Positions 27,471 to 36,887 of a stretch of 64,000 bases of DNA are shown here, one piece after another (position 1 is the first letter of the stretch; each line of letters starts with the position of its first letter). Under the pieces are notes generated by a model that was not told where the DNA came from, searched no databases, and saw nothing but the letters and a program-made list of their open reading frames with translations. The position numbers and the translations under genes are program-made. The stretch covers positions 28,376 through 92,375 of the forward strand of contig CANSPM010000009.1 in assembly GCA_947648875.1 (NCBI GenBank), written 5' to 3'. This DNA is from an uncultured Lachnospiraceae bacterium (GTDB taxonomy: Bacteria; Bacillota; Clostridia; Lachnospirales; Lachnospiraceae).

Positions 27471-30400
27471 ATGATGAGGAGAAAGAACTGGAAAAGAAAA
27501 ATGGCATTTCTTCTGGCGGCAACCCTGGTAACAGGCGCGGCCTCGCAAAATCCGCTGCGGACGGAGGCGGCCACCGACATCACGCAGGAGGCGTATGGGG
27601 ATATCGTGGGAACCTATTCCATAGACCCTTCCGTGCCGGGCTATCAAGAATATACGGAGACCAACCCTCCGGTATTTCCGGATCGGGAATACCGCGTTTC
27701 CGCCACGGAATATGTCCGCTATGAGGAGAACGGGGTCAGCGCGGTTCCTGAGATCTATGACAACTATGACAATATGCCCGGAGGCGGCAGCGCGCTGCTC
27801 ACAAGCGAGGAAGCGCTGGTGGAATTTGAGGTGGAGATCGAAGAGAGCGGCTTTTATGATATGTCTCTGGTATATTACCCCATTGAGGGCAAGAGTTCCG
27901 AGATCCAGAGAGCTTTTTTTGTGGATGGAAAGCTGCCTTACAGAGAGATGGCGCTGGTGGAAATGAAAAGAATCTGGATCACCAATGTGACCGAGACGGC
28001 GGCGGATGAGAACGGCATTGTGACCAAGGTGTGGCAGGTGGACAGTCAGGGCAACGATGTAAAGCCAAGAGCGGTGGAGGCGCCGGAGTGGGTGGAGAGT
28101 TATGTCTATGACAGCAATGGCTATGTGACCACTCCCCTGTCTCTGTACCTGGAGGCGGGCCGCCATACCATCACTGTGTTGTCCCAGAGAGAGCCCATGC
28201 TCCTGGCCGAGATCGTGCTGAACAATCGTGAGAAGATAAAGGATTATGCCGCCACAAAGGCAGCCTGGGACGCTGCGGGCCATCAGAACAGCGTGGCGGA
28301 AAGCATTCGGATTGAGGGCGAAAACGCCAACAAGACGTCCTCTCAGATGCTGTATCCCCGGCAGGACCAGTCCTCTCCCGCAGTGTATCCCTCCAGTCCC
28401 AAAGTGCTTTTGAACAATACCATCGGCGGGACTTCCTGGCAGGAGGCCGGGCAGTGGGTGGAGTGGGAATTTGAAGCGCCCTCCAGCGGCTATTACAATA
28501 TTTCCGCGTTCTGCAAACAGAACTTTGTGCGGGGCATAGATGTGTGCCGCCGAATCTCCATCGACGGTGTGGTGCCCTTTGCGGAAATGAACGATTACGG
28601 ATTCGGCTATGAACAGAACTGGCGGGAGGAAATCCTCTCCGACAAAGAGGGCAATCCCTACTGCTTCTATCTGGAAGCGGGCCCCCATACGCTTCGCATG
28701 GAGGTAGTGCTGGGCGACATGGCGGAGATCATCAGTACTGTGCAGGATACGGTGCAGCAGCTGAATTCCATTTACCGCCAGGTGATCTATATCACCGGGG
28801 TGGCGCCCGACAAATATCGTGACTATCAGCTGACGGCATCTCTGCCCGGTCTGGAGGCACAGCTGGTCGAGGCCAGGGCCGGCATCAACCAGGCCATGGA
28901 AGCTCTCCGTGTGACGGCAGGACGCAACAGCGACAAGCTCACCACACTGCGGACCATGCGGGATCAGCTGGACGAACTGATTGCGGATCAGGAACGTTTC
29001 GTGGAAGTGCTTAATTCGTATAAAATAAATGTGCGTGCCTGCGGAAACTGGATCACGCAGGTGCTCAGTCAGCCCTTGCAAATTGACCGCATCATGGTGT
29101 ACTCCCCTGAGAATCATCAGGAGATCAGATCCTCCGGTTTTTTTGCCGGACTGGGCTATGAGATGCAACGGCTGTTCTACTCTTTCATCGTGGACTACAA
29201 TCAGATCGGCAATGCCATCGACGACGAGCAGGAGGGCGTGGTGCTGACCCTGTGGATCGGCACGGGGCGTGACCAGGCCAATGTTATCAAGGCTCTGATT
29301 GACGAGAACTTTACCAGCAGCACCGGCATCAACGTCAATGTGCAGTTAGTGGATATGAATACGCTGCTGCGGGCGACGCTGGCGGAAGAAGGGCCGGATT
29401 TGGCTATCCAGGTAGCCAATACCAACGGCATTGCGGGAGCCGTGCTGAATACCGGTAATGACACACCTGTCAATTACGGCATTCGCAACGCCGTGCTGGA
29501 CTTGACGCAGTTCGATGACTTTGAGGAAGTATCCCGGAGGTTCAGCCCCAGTGCGTTGGTTCCTTTCAGCTTCAACGGCGCTACCTATGCGCTGCCGGAC
29601 ACCCAGACCTTTCCCATGATGTTTTACCGCAAGGACATTCTGGCGGAGATCGGGCTGGATGTGCCCGCCACATGGGACGAGGTGAAGGTGGCCATGACGG
29701 TGCTGGCCAAGAACCAGATGGAATTTGGCATGTTGCCAAATGAACAGACTTTCGCCATGCTGCTGTTTCAAAACGGCGGCGCGTACTATTCCGCAGACGG
29801 TTCCCGTTCCATGCTGGACTCCGATATCGCGGTGGCGACCTTTAAACAGTACTGTGAGTACTACACGGACTACAAGCTGGATAAGGCTACCAGTGTGGAG
29901 GAGCGTTTCCGTACCGGCGAGTGTCCGATTATTATATCAGATTACACCACTTACAACAATCTACAGGTGTCCGCGCCGGATATAGAGGGGCTGTGGGAAT
30001 TTACGGTGGTGCCCGGCATCTTACAGGAGGATGGAAGCATTTTGCACTCCACCGGGAGTACCGGTCTGTCGGATATCATCATGGCCAACACGGAGCATCC
30101 CGAGGAGTGCTGGGAGTTCCTGAAATGGTGGACGGACGCGGAGACCCAGGTTTTGTACGGCCGGGAGATGGAGAGTCTGATGGGGGCCAGCGCCCGTGTC
30201 GCCACGGCTAACCTGGAGGCCATGTCCAGTCTGTCCTGGCCTGTCAGGGATTATCGGGAGATCATGAAGCAGTTTGCGCAGGTGCAGGGAATCCCCCAGG
30301 TGCCCGGCGGCTACTATACATGGCGCAATGTGAATAACGCGTTCTACAGTGTGACGGAGGATTCCAGCAACACCGGGCGGACCCAGGTTGCCACTCCCAG

Positions 30401-30491
30401 AGAAGAACTGATGGATAAGATCATCTATGTGGACGCGGAGATCAGCTATAAGCGGGAAGAGTTTGGCCTGCCTGTGGCCGGGGATGAATAG
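27471..30491 (+). CDS. Solute-binding protein fused to two carbohydrate-binding-like modules
   Basis: 1006 residues, over twice the size of a normal sugar-binding protein. It has a cleavable-looking signal peptide (after RRKNWKRK, AFLLAATLVTGAA) but no lipobox Cys. Residues about 65-250 and 275-430 are two beta-sandwich modules resembling CBM6/35 (FYDMSLVYYPIEGKSSEIQR; GYYNISAFCKQNF; YLEAGPHTLRMEV). A helical linker follows (about 430-560), then a family-1 solute-binding domain (about 595-985: VVLTLWIGTGRDQANVIKAL, GATYALPDTQTFPMMFYRKD, GSTGLSDIIMANTEHPEECW). The start at 27471 follows GGAG; in-frame starts at 27450 and 27417 are possible. Likely captures mannan oligosaccharides for permease pair 1. 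Confidence 0.85.
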   Translation: MMRRKNWKRKMAFLLAATLVTGAASQNPLRTEAATDITQEAYGDIVGTYSIDPSVPGYQEYTETNPPVFPDREYRVSATEYVRYEENGVSAVPEIYDNYDNMPGGGSALLTSEEALVEFEVEIEESGFYDMSLVYYPIEGKSSEIQRAFFVDGKLPYREMALVEMKRIWITNVTETAADENGIVTKVWQVDSQGNDVKPRAVEAPEWVESYVYDSNGYVTTPLSLYLEAGRHTITVLSQREPMLLAEIVLNNREKIKDYAATKAAWDAAGHQNSVAESIRIEGENANKTSSQMLYPRQDQSSPAVYPSSPKVLLNNTIGGTSWQEAGQWVEWEFEAPSSGYYNISAFCKQNFVRGIDVCRRISIDGVVPFAEMNDYGFGYEQNWREEILSDKEGNPYCFYLEAGPHTLRMEVVLGDMAEIISTVQDTVQQLNSIYRQVIYITGVAPDKYRDYQLTASLPGLEAQLVEARAGINQAMEALRVTAGRNSDKLTTLRTMRDQLDELIADQERFVEVLNSYKINVRACGNWITQVLSQPLQIDRIMVYSPENHQEIRSSGFFAGLGYEMQRLFYSFIVDYNQIGNAIDDEQEGVVLTLWIGTGRDQANVIKALIDENFTSSTGINVNVQLVDMNTLLRATLAEEGPDLAIQVANTNGIAGAVLNTGNDTPVNYGIRNAVLDLTQFDDFEEVSRRFSPSALVPFSFNGATYALPDTQTFPMMFYRKDILAEIGLDVPATWDEVKVAMTVLAKNQMEFGMLPNEQTFAMLLFQNGGAYYSADGSRSMLDSDIAVATFKQYCEYYTDYKLDKATSVEERFRTGECPIIISDYTTYNNLQVSAPDIEGLWEFTVVPGILQEDGSILHSTGSTGLSDIIMANTEHPEECWEFLKWWTDAETQVLYGREMESLMGASARVATANLEAMSSLSWPVRDYREIMKQFAQVQGIPQVPGGYYTWRNVNNAFYSVTEDSSNTGRTQVATPREELMDKIIYVDAEISYKREEFGLPVAGDE

Positions 30492-30506
30492 GAGGGGAGA
30501 GCGCAT

Positions 30507-31460
30507 ATGGCTAAAGAAGCAGTAAGTTTTGGAGTTTCCCAGGAGGCTTTGGACATCGCAAAAAAGCAGGGAACCTTACGCTATCAGATTGTAAGGAACA
30601 GGGCCTCCTATTTTATGATTGCCCCATACTTTATCCTGTTTTTCTTCTTCACGGTATTGCCGGTGCTCATGTCTGTGGCACTGAGTTTTACATACTTTAA
30701 CATGCTGGAACTCCCCACATTTGTGGGCTGGAAGAACTATATCAAGCTGTTTCTGGAGGATGACATCTTTTTGGTCTCCCTGAAAAACACGCTGATATTT
30801 GCCGTGGTCACCGGACCGGTGAGTTACATGCTCTGTCTTCTGTTCGCGTGGATTATCAATGAGTTCAAGGGGAAGCTGAGAGCCTTTCTGACCCTGATTT
30901 TTTACGCGCCTTCCATCTGCGGTAACGCCTACCTGGTATGGAATCTGATTCTCACAGGCGACCGCTACGGATATCTGAACGGTATTTTGCTGAAGCTGGA
31001 CATAATCAACGAAGCCAAGCTGTGGATGCAGACGGAGAAATACATACTGCCCATACTGATCGTGGTACAACTCTGGCTGTCTCTGGGCACAGGCTTTCTT
31101 TCCTTCATCGCCGGCCTACAGACCGTGGATAAGAGCATGTATGAGGCGGCGGCCTTGGACGGCGTCAAGAACCGCTGGCAGGAACTGTGGTATGTGACGC
31201 TGCCGGCCATGAAGCCCCAGCTGATGTTCGGCGCGGTGATGCAGATCACCCAGTCCTTCGCGGTGGCCGACATCTCCATCAACCTGGCGGGCAACCCCTC
31301 AGTCAATTACGCAGGCGCCACAGTGGTAACCCATCTGCTGGATTACGGCTCCACCCGTTTTGACATGGGGTATGCGTCCGCAATCGCCACCATTCTGTTC
31401 CTGCTGATGGTGGGCACCAACAAACTGGTACAGAAAATCTTAGGAAGGGTGGGCGAATAA
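30507..31460 (+). CDS. Carbohydrate ABC transporter permease, pair 1 (LplB/UgpA type)
   Basis: 317 residues with six membrane segments. The EAA loop that docks the ATPase reads YEAAALDGVKNRWQELWYVT. The hydrophobic start APYFILFFFFTVLPVLMSVA is typical of the UgpA/LplB branch. GGAGGGGAG precedes the ATG. It forms the import channel with the next gene, whose start codon follows its stop directly. Confidence 0.92.
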   Translation: MAKEAVSFGVSQEALDIAKKQGTLRYQIVRNRASYFMIAPYFILFFFFTVLPVLMSVALSFTYFNMLELPTFVGWKNYIKLFLEDDIFLVSLKNTLIFAVVTGPVSYMLCLLFAWIINEFKGKLRAFLTLIFYAPSICGNAYLVWNLILTGDRYGYLNGILLKLDIINEAKLWMQTEKYILPILIVVQLWLSLGTGFLSFIAGLQTVDKSMYEAAALDGVKNRWQELWYVTLPAMKPQLMFGAVMQITQSFAVADISINLAGNPSVNYAGATVVTHLLDYGSTRFDMGYASAIATILFLLMVGTNKLVQKILGRVGE

Positions 31461-32354
31461 GTGGCTGAGAAAGATACTATCAAACGAAAAAGACGATTCT
31501 TGCACAAAAGAGAAAAACAGCTGAACCGGTCCATGGCGGGCAACACCCTTTTGTTTGTGCTGATGTTCATCTGCGGTATCTTCATGGTGCTGCCCCTGGT
31601 AATGATTGTCAACAACGCCTTAAAGCCTCTGGATGAGTTATACCAGTTTCCACCCAGGATCTTTGTGCGCAACCCTACGCTGGAGAACTTTTCCGATCTG
31701 TTTGTTTTGATGAACGATTCCTGGATTCCTTTTTCCAGGTACATACTGAACACCATAATTATTACGGGATTTGGCATGGTGGGGCATGTGGTGGTGGCTT
31801 CCCTGGCGGCCTATCCCCTGGCAAAACACCGGTTTCCGGGCAAGAATATTCTGTTCAGCATGGTAGTGCTGTCCATGATGTTCTCCTGGACTGTTACCCA
31901 GATTCCCCAGTACCTGATCATTTCCTGGATGGGAATCAACAACAATTATCTGGCTCTGATTCTGCCTGCCTGGTCTTTCGGCATGGGCCTGTATCTGATG
32001 AAACAGTTTATGGAGCAGCTGCCGGATTCCCTGATGGAGTCAGCAAAGCTGGACGGCGCTACCGAATGGCATATCTTCTGGACCATTGTGATGCCCAATG
32101 TAAAACCGGCATGGCTGACCCTGGCGATCTTCCAGTTCCAGCAGATGTGGGGCAACACTGGTTCCATGTTCCTGCGGGATGAGCAGTTAAAGCCCTTACA
32201 GTTTGCCCTACAGCAGATCACTGCGGGCGGCGTTGCGAGAGCGGGCGCTGCGGCAGCCGTGACATTCATCATTGCGGCAGTGCCTATCATTTTCTTCCTG
32301 ATCTGCCAGAGCAATATCCTGGAGACCATGACAACATCCGGTATGAAGGACTAA
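31461..32354 (+). CDS. Carbohydrate ABC transporter permease, pair 1 (UgpE/YtcP type)
   Basis: 297 residues, six membrane segments. The EAA loop reads MESAKLDGATEWHIFWTIVM. It starts with GTG immediately after the TAA of the upstream permease, so translation is coupled. The partner ATPase is not encoded in the cluster; a shared MsmK/UgpC-type ATPase elsewhere is inferred. Confidence 0.92.
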   Translation: MAEKDTIKRKRRFLHKREKQLNRSMAGNTLLFVLMFICGIFMVLPLVMIVNNALKPLDELYQFPPRIFVRNPTLENFSDLFVLMNDSWIPFSRYILNTIIITGFGMVGHVVVASLAAYPLAKHRFPGKNILFSMVVLSMMFSWTVTQIPQYLIISWMGINNNYLALILPAWSFGMGLYLMKQFMEQLPDSLMESAKLDGATEWHIFWTIVMPNVKPAWLTLAIFQFQQMWGNTGSMFLRDEQLKPLQFALQQITAGGVARAGAAAAVTFIIAAVPIIFFLICQSNILETMTTSGMKD

Positions 32355-32369
32355 GAGGGAGGAGCGTAT

Positions 32370-33899
32370 ATGAAAAACCGAAAACTGGTCATAAAATTAG
32401 TAAAGAGCGCTGCGGCTTTCCTCCTTGCGGCGGTCACCGGATTGACGGCCATTCCCCGGGAGGCCCGGGCGTCCGGCCTGCCCTACCAGCCCTACAATTA
32501 CAATTACTGGGAGGACATTGTATTTACTCCTGCGGCCTATGAGCCCGGGAAAATCGTTTCCGGTCTGGACTTTACTTTCGAGGGGGAACCCATCGGGGCT
32601 TTCGTGACGCCCCAGGATCTGTGCAAATCTCCCACCGGGGACGTATATATCGCCGATACCGGCAACAACCGTATTGTGGTGCTGGACTCCGCTATGACGG
32701 AAGTCCGCAGAATTATAACCGGGTTTGACAATGCCGGGACAAAGGACGGGTTTAAGCAGCCCACGGGCGTGGCCGTGTCCCAGTCCAATCAGCTCTACGT
32801 GGCGGATTCCCAGAATCGCCGTGTGGTGGTGCTAAACCAGGACGGCACGCTGGCCAGGTTTGTTCAAAATCCCCAGTCCGAGGTGCTGGAGGACGGATAC
32901 CAGTTTGTGCCGCTGAAAGTATCCGTGGATTATGCGGACCGTGTCTACTGCATTGCGCAGAACATGTTCGAGGGTATCATGGTGTTTGAGACCAGCGGTG
33001 ATTTCACCGGGTTTTTTGGCACCATCAATGTGGAGATCTCTCTGTGGGAGAAATTCTGGAGAAAGCTGGCCACCAAGGAAGAGCGCGCCAAGTCTCAACT
33101 GTTCATTCCCACGGAGTTCACCGGCATTGATATTGACCCGGACGGCTTTGTGTACGCCTCCAATATCGACCCCAGCGGTGAGCAGGGCGTCCGAAGGCTG
33201 AATCCCAAGGGGCAGGACGTCATCAAGAAGGGCGTCAACAAGAATGTGGGCGGTGATCTCTGGATTGACGGTAACAGCGATTATTCCGGCCCCTCCCAGT
33301 TCACCGATGTGGTCTACCGGGAAAGCGGCATCTATTCCTGCCTGGATAAAAAACGGGGGCGCATCTTCACCTACGACCATGAGGGCAATCTTCTGTACAT
33401 CTTTGGGGGACTGGGCACCCAGACCGGAACTTTCCGGCTTCCGGTTGCCATAGAGAATCTTGACAGCGACCTGATTGTGCTGGATGCCACCAGCGGAAAC
33501 ATTACCTTCTTTAATGAGACCGAGTACGGACGGCTGATCAACCAGGCCGTGGCGCTGCGCTACGACGGCGACGAAGCGCAGGCCGTGGAGCTGTGGGAGC
33601 GGGTGCTGGTTCTGGACGAGAATAACGAACTTGCCAATACCGGCATCGGAAAAGCGTACCTCACTGCCGGCGATTACGAGAAGGCCATGTACTATCTGGA
33701 ATTGGGCATGGCCCGGGATTACTACTCCGTGGCGTACAGGCGTTACAGAAACAACCTTCTGACGGCCAACGCCAATGTGCTTCTCTCCATCTTCTTTGTG
33801 CTTATCATCGGGTGGGCAGTGTGGCGGAGAATCAAAAAGAAAAAGGGAATTGTTCTGTTTAAGAAAAAAGGCGGGAAAGGGGGCGGTCCGAATGCGTAA
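32370..33899 (+). CDS. NHL-repeat protein with TPR-like segment and C-terminal membrane anchor
   Basis: 509 residues. Signal peptide (IKLVKSAAAFLLAAVTGLTA), then a six-bladed NHL/propeller region (about 55-385) with repeats such as TPQDLCKSPTGDVYIADTGN and QPTGVAVSQSNQLYVADSQN. A TPR-like helical pair follows (about 390-455: ALRYDGDEAQAVELWERVLV, GKAYLTAGDYEKAMYYLELG), then one membrane helix near 470-485 and a basic Lys/Gly-rich tail. The propeller and TPR should face outside. The protein is embedded in the importer operon and conserved-looking. Possible roles are surface scaffold or glycan binder; not demonstrated. Confidence 0.85.
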   Translation: MKNRKLVIKLVKSAAAFLLAAVTGLTAIPREARASGLPYQPYNYNYWEDIVFTPAAYEPGKIVSGLDFTFEGEPIGAFVTPQDLCKSPTGDVYIADTGNNRIVVLDSAMTEVRRIITGFDNAGTKDGFKQPTGVAVSQSNQLYVADSQNRRVVVLNQDGTLARFVQNPQSEVLEDGYQFVPLKVSVDYADRVYCIAQNMFEGIMVFETSGDFTGFFGTINVEISLWEKFWRKLATKEERAKSQLFIPTEFTGIDIDPDGFVYASNIDPSGEQGVRRLNPKGQDVIKKGVNKNVGGDLWIDGNSDYSGPSQFTDVVYRESGIYSCLDKKRGRIFTYDHEGNLLYIFGGLGTQTGTFRLPVAIENLDSDLIVLDATSGNITFFNETEYGRLINQAVALRYDGDEAQAVELWERVLVLDENNELANTGIGKAYLTAGDYEKAMYYLELGMARDYYSVAYRRYRNNLLTANANVLLSIFFVLIIGWAVWRRIKKKKGIVLFKKKGGKGGGPNA

Positions 33900-34524
33900 G
33901 TATTTTTCCGGAGAAAAATGGAGCTATATGCTTTATACCATATCGCATCCCATGGACGGGTATTATTGGATTCGCCATGCGGAGAGGGGCAGCGTGCCCC
34001 TGGCGGTTCTGATGGTGGTTCTCTTTTCCGTGTGTTTTACGGCCAACAGGCTGTTGGCCAGCTTTGTGGTAAACGATATCAATCCCAGGGCAGTGGATAT
34101 CCTCTACGAACTTGGGGGCGTGCTTGCGTTCTATCTGCTCCTGTGCGTCAGCAACTGGTGTGTCACCTGCCTCATGAATGGCGAGGGGCGGATGAAGGAT
34201 ATCATCATAGCGGTGGGCTATGGCACAGTGCCCATCACCATGGTACTGCTTCTGTCCACCCTGATCAGCCAGTTTATTGCGGATGACGAGCAGGCTTTTT
34301 ACACATTGCTCTTGGCGGCTGGCATTGCCTACGGCGTTATAATGATCCTGATCGGTATTATGCAGATACACAATTACACCCTGGGCAAGACGCTGATCAC
34401 CTTGTTTCTCACCTTTGTGGCATTGCTTATTATTGTCTTCCTGATACTGCTTCTGACCAATCTGCTGGGCATGGTTTATAACTTTTTCAGAAGTGTATAC
34501 ACGGAAATTATATTCAGAACGTAG
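33892..34524 (+). CDS. Yip1-family membrane protein
   Basis: 210 residues with five membrane segments, matching the Yip1 layout (VPLAVLMVVLFSVCFTANRL, IIIAVGYGTVPITMVLLLST, TLITLFLTFVALLIIVFLIL). Bacterial Yip1 proteins are of unknown function. The start at 33892 overlaps the end of the NHL gene by 8 bp, so the two are translationally coupled; a longer in-frame start at 33775 would overlap far more and lacks a site. With the NHL and DUF5696 proteins it forms a three-gene membrane module between the two permease pairs. Confidence 0.82.
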   Translation: MRKYFSGEKWSYMLYTISHPMDGYYWIRHAERGSVPLAVLMVVLFSVCFTANRLLASFVVNDINPRAVDILYELGGVLAFYLLLCVSNWCVTCLMNGEGRMKDIIIAVGYGTVPITMVLLLSTLISQFIADDEQAFYTLLLAAGIAYGVIMILIGIMQIHNYTLGKTLITLFLTFVALLIIVFLILLLTNLLGMVYNFFRSVYTEIIFRT

Positions 34525-34538
34525 GGGGGCCATGGAAT

Positions 34539-36887
34539 ATGAAAGATTCTAAGGAAAAGAAAATAAAAAGGCCCATGAGTTTCACCCGGCGTGTTGTGTT
34601 TGGCGTCCTGGGGGTGGCGGTAACAGCGGCGGCCATTTATCTGACCTACTATTTTGTCCACTATGTGTTTTATGACCGATATGAAGATTATGTGACCTCC
34701 TATACGTATGAGCAGGGCGGCGCGTACACGCCCATAGCCGAGACACAGTCCGATGTGCCGGACTTTGAGCTGGTGGCGGAGAGTGAGTATCTGAAACTTT
34801 ATACCCAGCCGTCCACAGCCATTGTGGCTGTGTATGACAAGAGGAACGGCGAGACCACTTACACCAATCCGCTGAACGCGGATGAGGACACAGTGGCCAA
34901 TGGCGCCAATGTAAATTATCTGAAATCACAGCTTCTGATATACTATTACAATGAGGAAGCCGTATCCGGTACCATGGCTACTTACAACGACGCCGTGCGG
35001 AAAAATCAATTCTCCGCAGAGGGAATTGAGAATGGCATTCGGTACATCTATCATTTGGGGGAGATCGCGGATAACCAGATGCATTTTGAGGTGCCTCTGG
35101 AGTATCGCCTGCACGAGGACTATCTGGAAGTATCCGTTCCCACCTGCGGCATCCAAGAGTACAATAACGGATACATATATCGGATTCAGCTGCTCCGCTA
35201 TATGGGGGCGACTTCCTACGATGACAGGGGATATATCGTGGTGCCGAACGGTTCCGGTTCCATCATCCGCTTTAACAACGGCAAGCGCACTGCCGCCAGC
35301 TATTCTCAGTATATTTATGATATTGATCCCCTGGCGGCCAACTACACCACCACCGAGATCCTGGATCCGGCCAGGCTGGCCCTGTTCGGCATCTGCAAAG
35401 AGAATTACGGTATGCTGGTGACGGTGGAGGACGGAGCCTCCAACGCGCTGATCACGGCCGGAATATCCGGGGTGTACAATGATCTGAATTATGCGTACCC
35501 TTCCTTTGTGCTGCGGGTTGCGGATAATTTGCGGATGTTCGGGGACTCCGCGTCGGATGTCTATGTCATAGAGCCTAAACCCTATGACGTGAACATGACG
35601 GTGCGCTATACTTTTCTGGATCAGGATTACAAGGGCTATGCAGGACTGGCCAATTACTACAGGGAACGGCTGGTGGAGGAAGGCAAGCTGACCAGGCTGG
35701 AAGAGTCCGGGGATATTCCCTTCTTCTACGACGTGATTGCGGGAGTGAAGGAAAATGCGCATTTCCTGGGGGCGCAGTACTTACGTACCTTCTCCATGAC
35801 AGATTTTGACGAGGCGGGGCAGATGTCCGGCGAACTGGCGGCAAGCGGTATAGGACGCCAAGTTATGAACCTACAGGGCTGGTTCAACGGGGGATATTAT
35901 CATGACACGGCGGATGAAGTCCGTATCACCGGCAAGCTGGGCGGCCGATCCGGTCTGGAGGAGCTGAACGAGACCGTGAAGCGCAACGGCGGCGACATGT
36001 ATGTGGATGTGGCCTTCCAGCAGGTGACTTTCGCGGACGACGGGTTTAACTATGGGGCCGAGGGCGCAAGATATTACGGCGCCGGATATGTGGCTTCCTT
36101 CGGTCTGATCAATCCTACCACTCTGCGCAACACCTCCGGACTGGGTTACACCGAGAACAGATATAATCTGCTCTCCCCCAAGTTCCTGCCCAGATATGTG
36201 GAGAAATTCGCGGGCCGGATCGACAGGGTAGACGTGACGGGCATATCGCTGAGAGACCTGGGAAGCGTTCTGGTGTCTGACAAGAAGAGAACCAACCAGA
36301 TCACCAGAGAGGAGGCGCTGGATGTGGTGTTGGGACAGCTGGGTATCCTGGAGGATACCGGCAGGAAGCTGATGACTAACGCGGGCAACGACTATAGCTT
36401 CGCTTACACGGATACGATCATCAACGCGCCTATCAGCGGCAACAGCCTGCCCATTGTGGACGCTGATATTCCGCTGTATGAGATGATTACCCACGGGTAT
36501 ATAACCGGCGCTTCCGGACACTTAAACTTTGTGAACCGGGACGATATGGCAGGCATAACCTTAAAGCTGATAGAGTCAGGCCTCTCTCCTCACTATGTAT
36601 TTACCTGGGAGAGATCCAGCGAAATGAAAAATACAGCTTTGAACAGGTTCTATACCACCACTTTCAGCAACTGGAAGGATACGGCGGCGGAAACCTATGA
36701 GCAGGTCAACGGGGCGCTTAAGTATGTGACGGGCGCCGCCATGGTGGGCCATGAGATCCTGGAAAACGATGTGCGAAAGGTAACCTATGACAACGGCGTG
36801 GTGATCTACATCAACTACAGCCGCCAGGAACAGCAGGCGGACGGATTGACAATACCGGCTATGTCTTACAGACTGGAGGGAAAATAA
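34539..36887 (+). CDS. DUF5696 membrane-anchored protein, glycosidase-like fold suspected
   Basis: 782 residues. An N-terminal membrane helix (about 17-42, VVFGVLGVAVTAAAIYLTYY) leaves the rest outside the cell. Residues about 65-350 look like a beta-sandwich; about 380-700 have alternating strand/helix pattern with MNLQGWFNGGYYHD, GGDMYVDVAFQQVTF and NAGNDYSFAYTDTIINAP, resembling a TIM barrel; a beta-rich tail follows. This order recalls several glycoside hydrolase families, but catalytic residues are not assignable by eye. Known only as a domain of unknown function (DUF5696). It ends at TAA directly abutting the ATG of the next permease. Candidate surface enzyme or glycan receptor serving the importers. 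Confidence 0.82.
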   Translation: MKDSKEKKIKRPMSFTRRVVFGVLGVAVTAAAIYLTYYFVHYVFYDRYEDYVTSYTYEQGGAYTPIAETQSDVPDFELVAESEYLKLYTQPSTAIVAVYDKRNGETTYTNPLNADEDTVANGANVNYLKSQLLIYYYNEEAVSGTMATYNDAVRKNQFSAEGIENGIRYIYHLGEIADNQMHFEVPLEYRLHEDYLEVSVPTCGIQEYNNGYIYRIQLLRYMGATSYDDRGYIVVPNGSGSIIRFNNGKRTAASYSQYIYDIDPLAANYTTTEILDPARLALFGICKENYGMLVTVEDGASNALITAGISGVYNDLNYAYPSFVLRVADNLRMFGDSASDVYVIEPKPYDVNMTVRYTFLDQDYKGYAGLANYYRERLVEEGKLTRLEESGDIPFFYDVIAGVKENAHFLGAQYLRTFSMTDFDEAGQMSGELAASGIGRQVMNLQGWFNGGYYHDTADEVRITGKLGGRSGLEELNETVKRNGGDMYVDVAFQQVTFADDGFNYGAEGARYYGAGYVASFGLINPTTLRNTSGLGYTENRYNLLSPKFLPRYVEKFAGRIDRVDVTGISLRDLGSVLVSDKKRTNQITREEALDVVLGQLGILEDTGRKLMTNAGNDYSFAYTDTIINAPISGNSLPIVDADIPLYEMITHGYITGASGHLNFVNRDDMAGITLKLIESGLSPHYVFTWERSSEMKNTALNRFYTTTFSNWKDTAAETYEQVNGALKYVTGAAMVGHEILENDVRKVTYDNGVVIYINYSRQEQQADGLTIPAMSYRLEGK

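Noticed and set aside
27228..29168. 646-codon open frame on the minus strand
   Set aside because: Antisense to the large solute-binding protein gene, His/Leu/Arg-rich, no ribosome site or domain.
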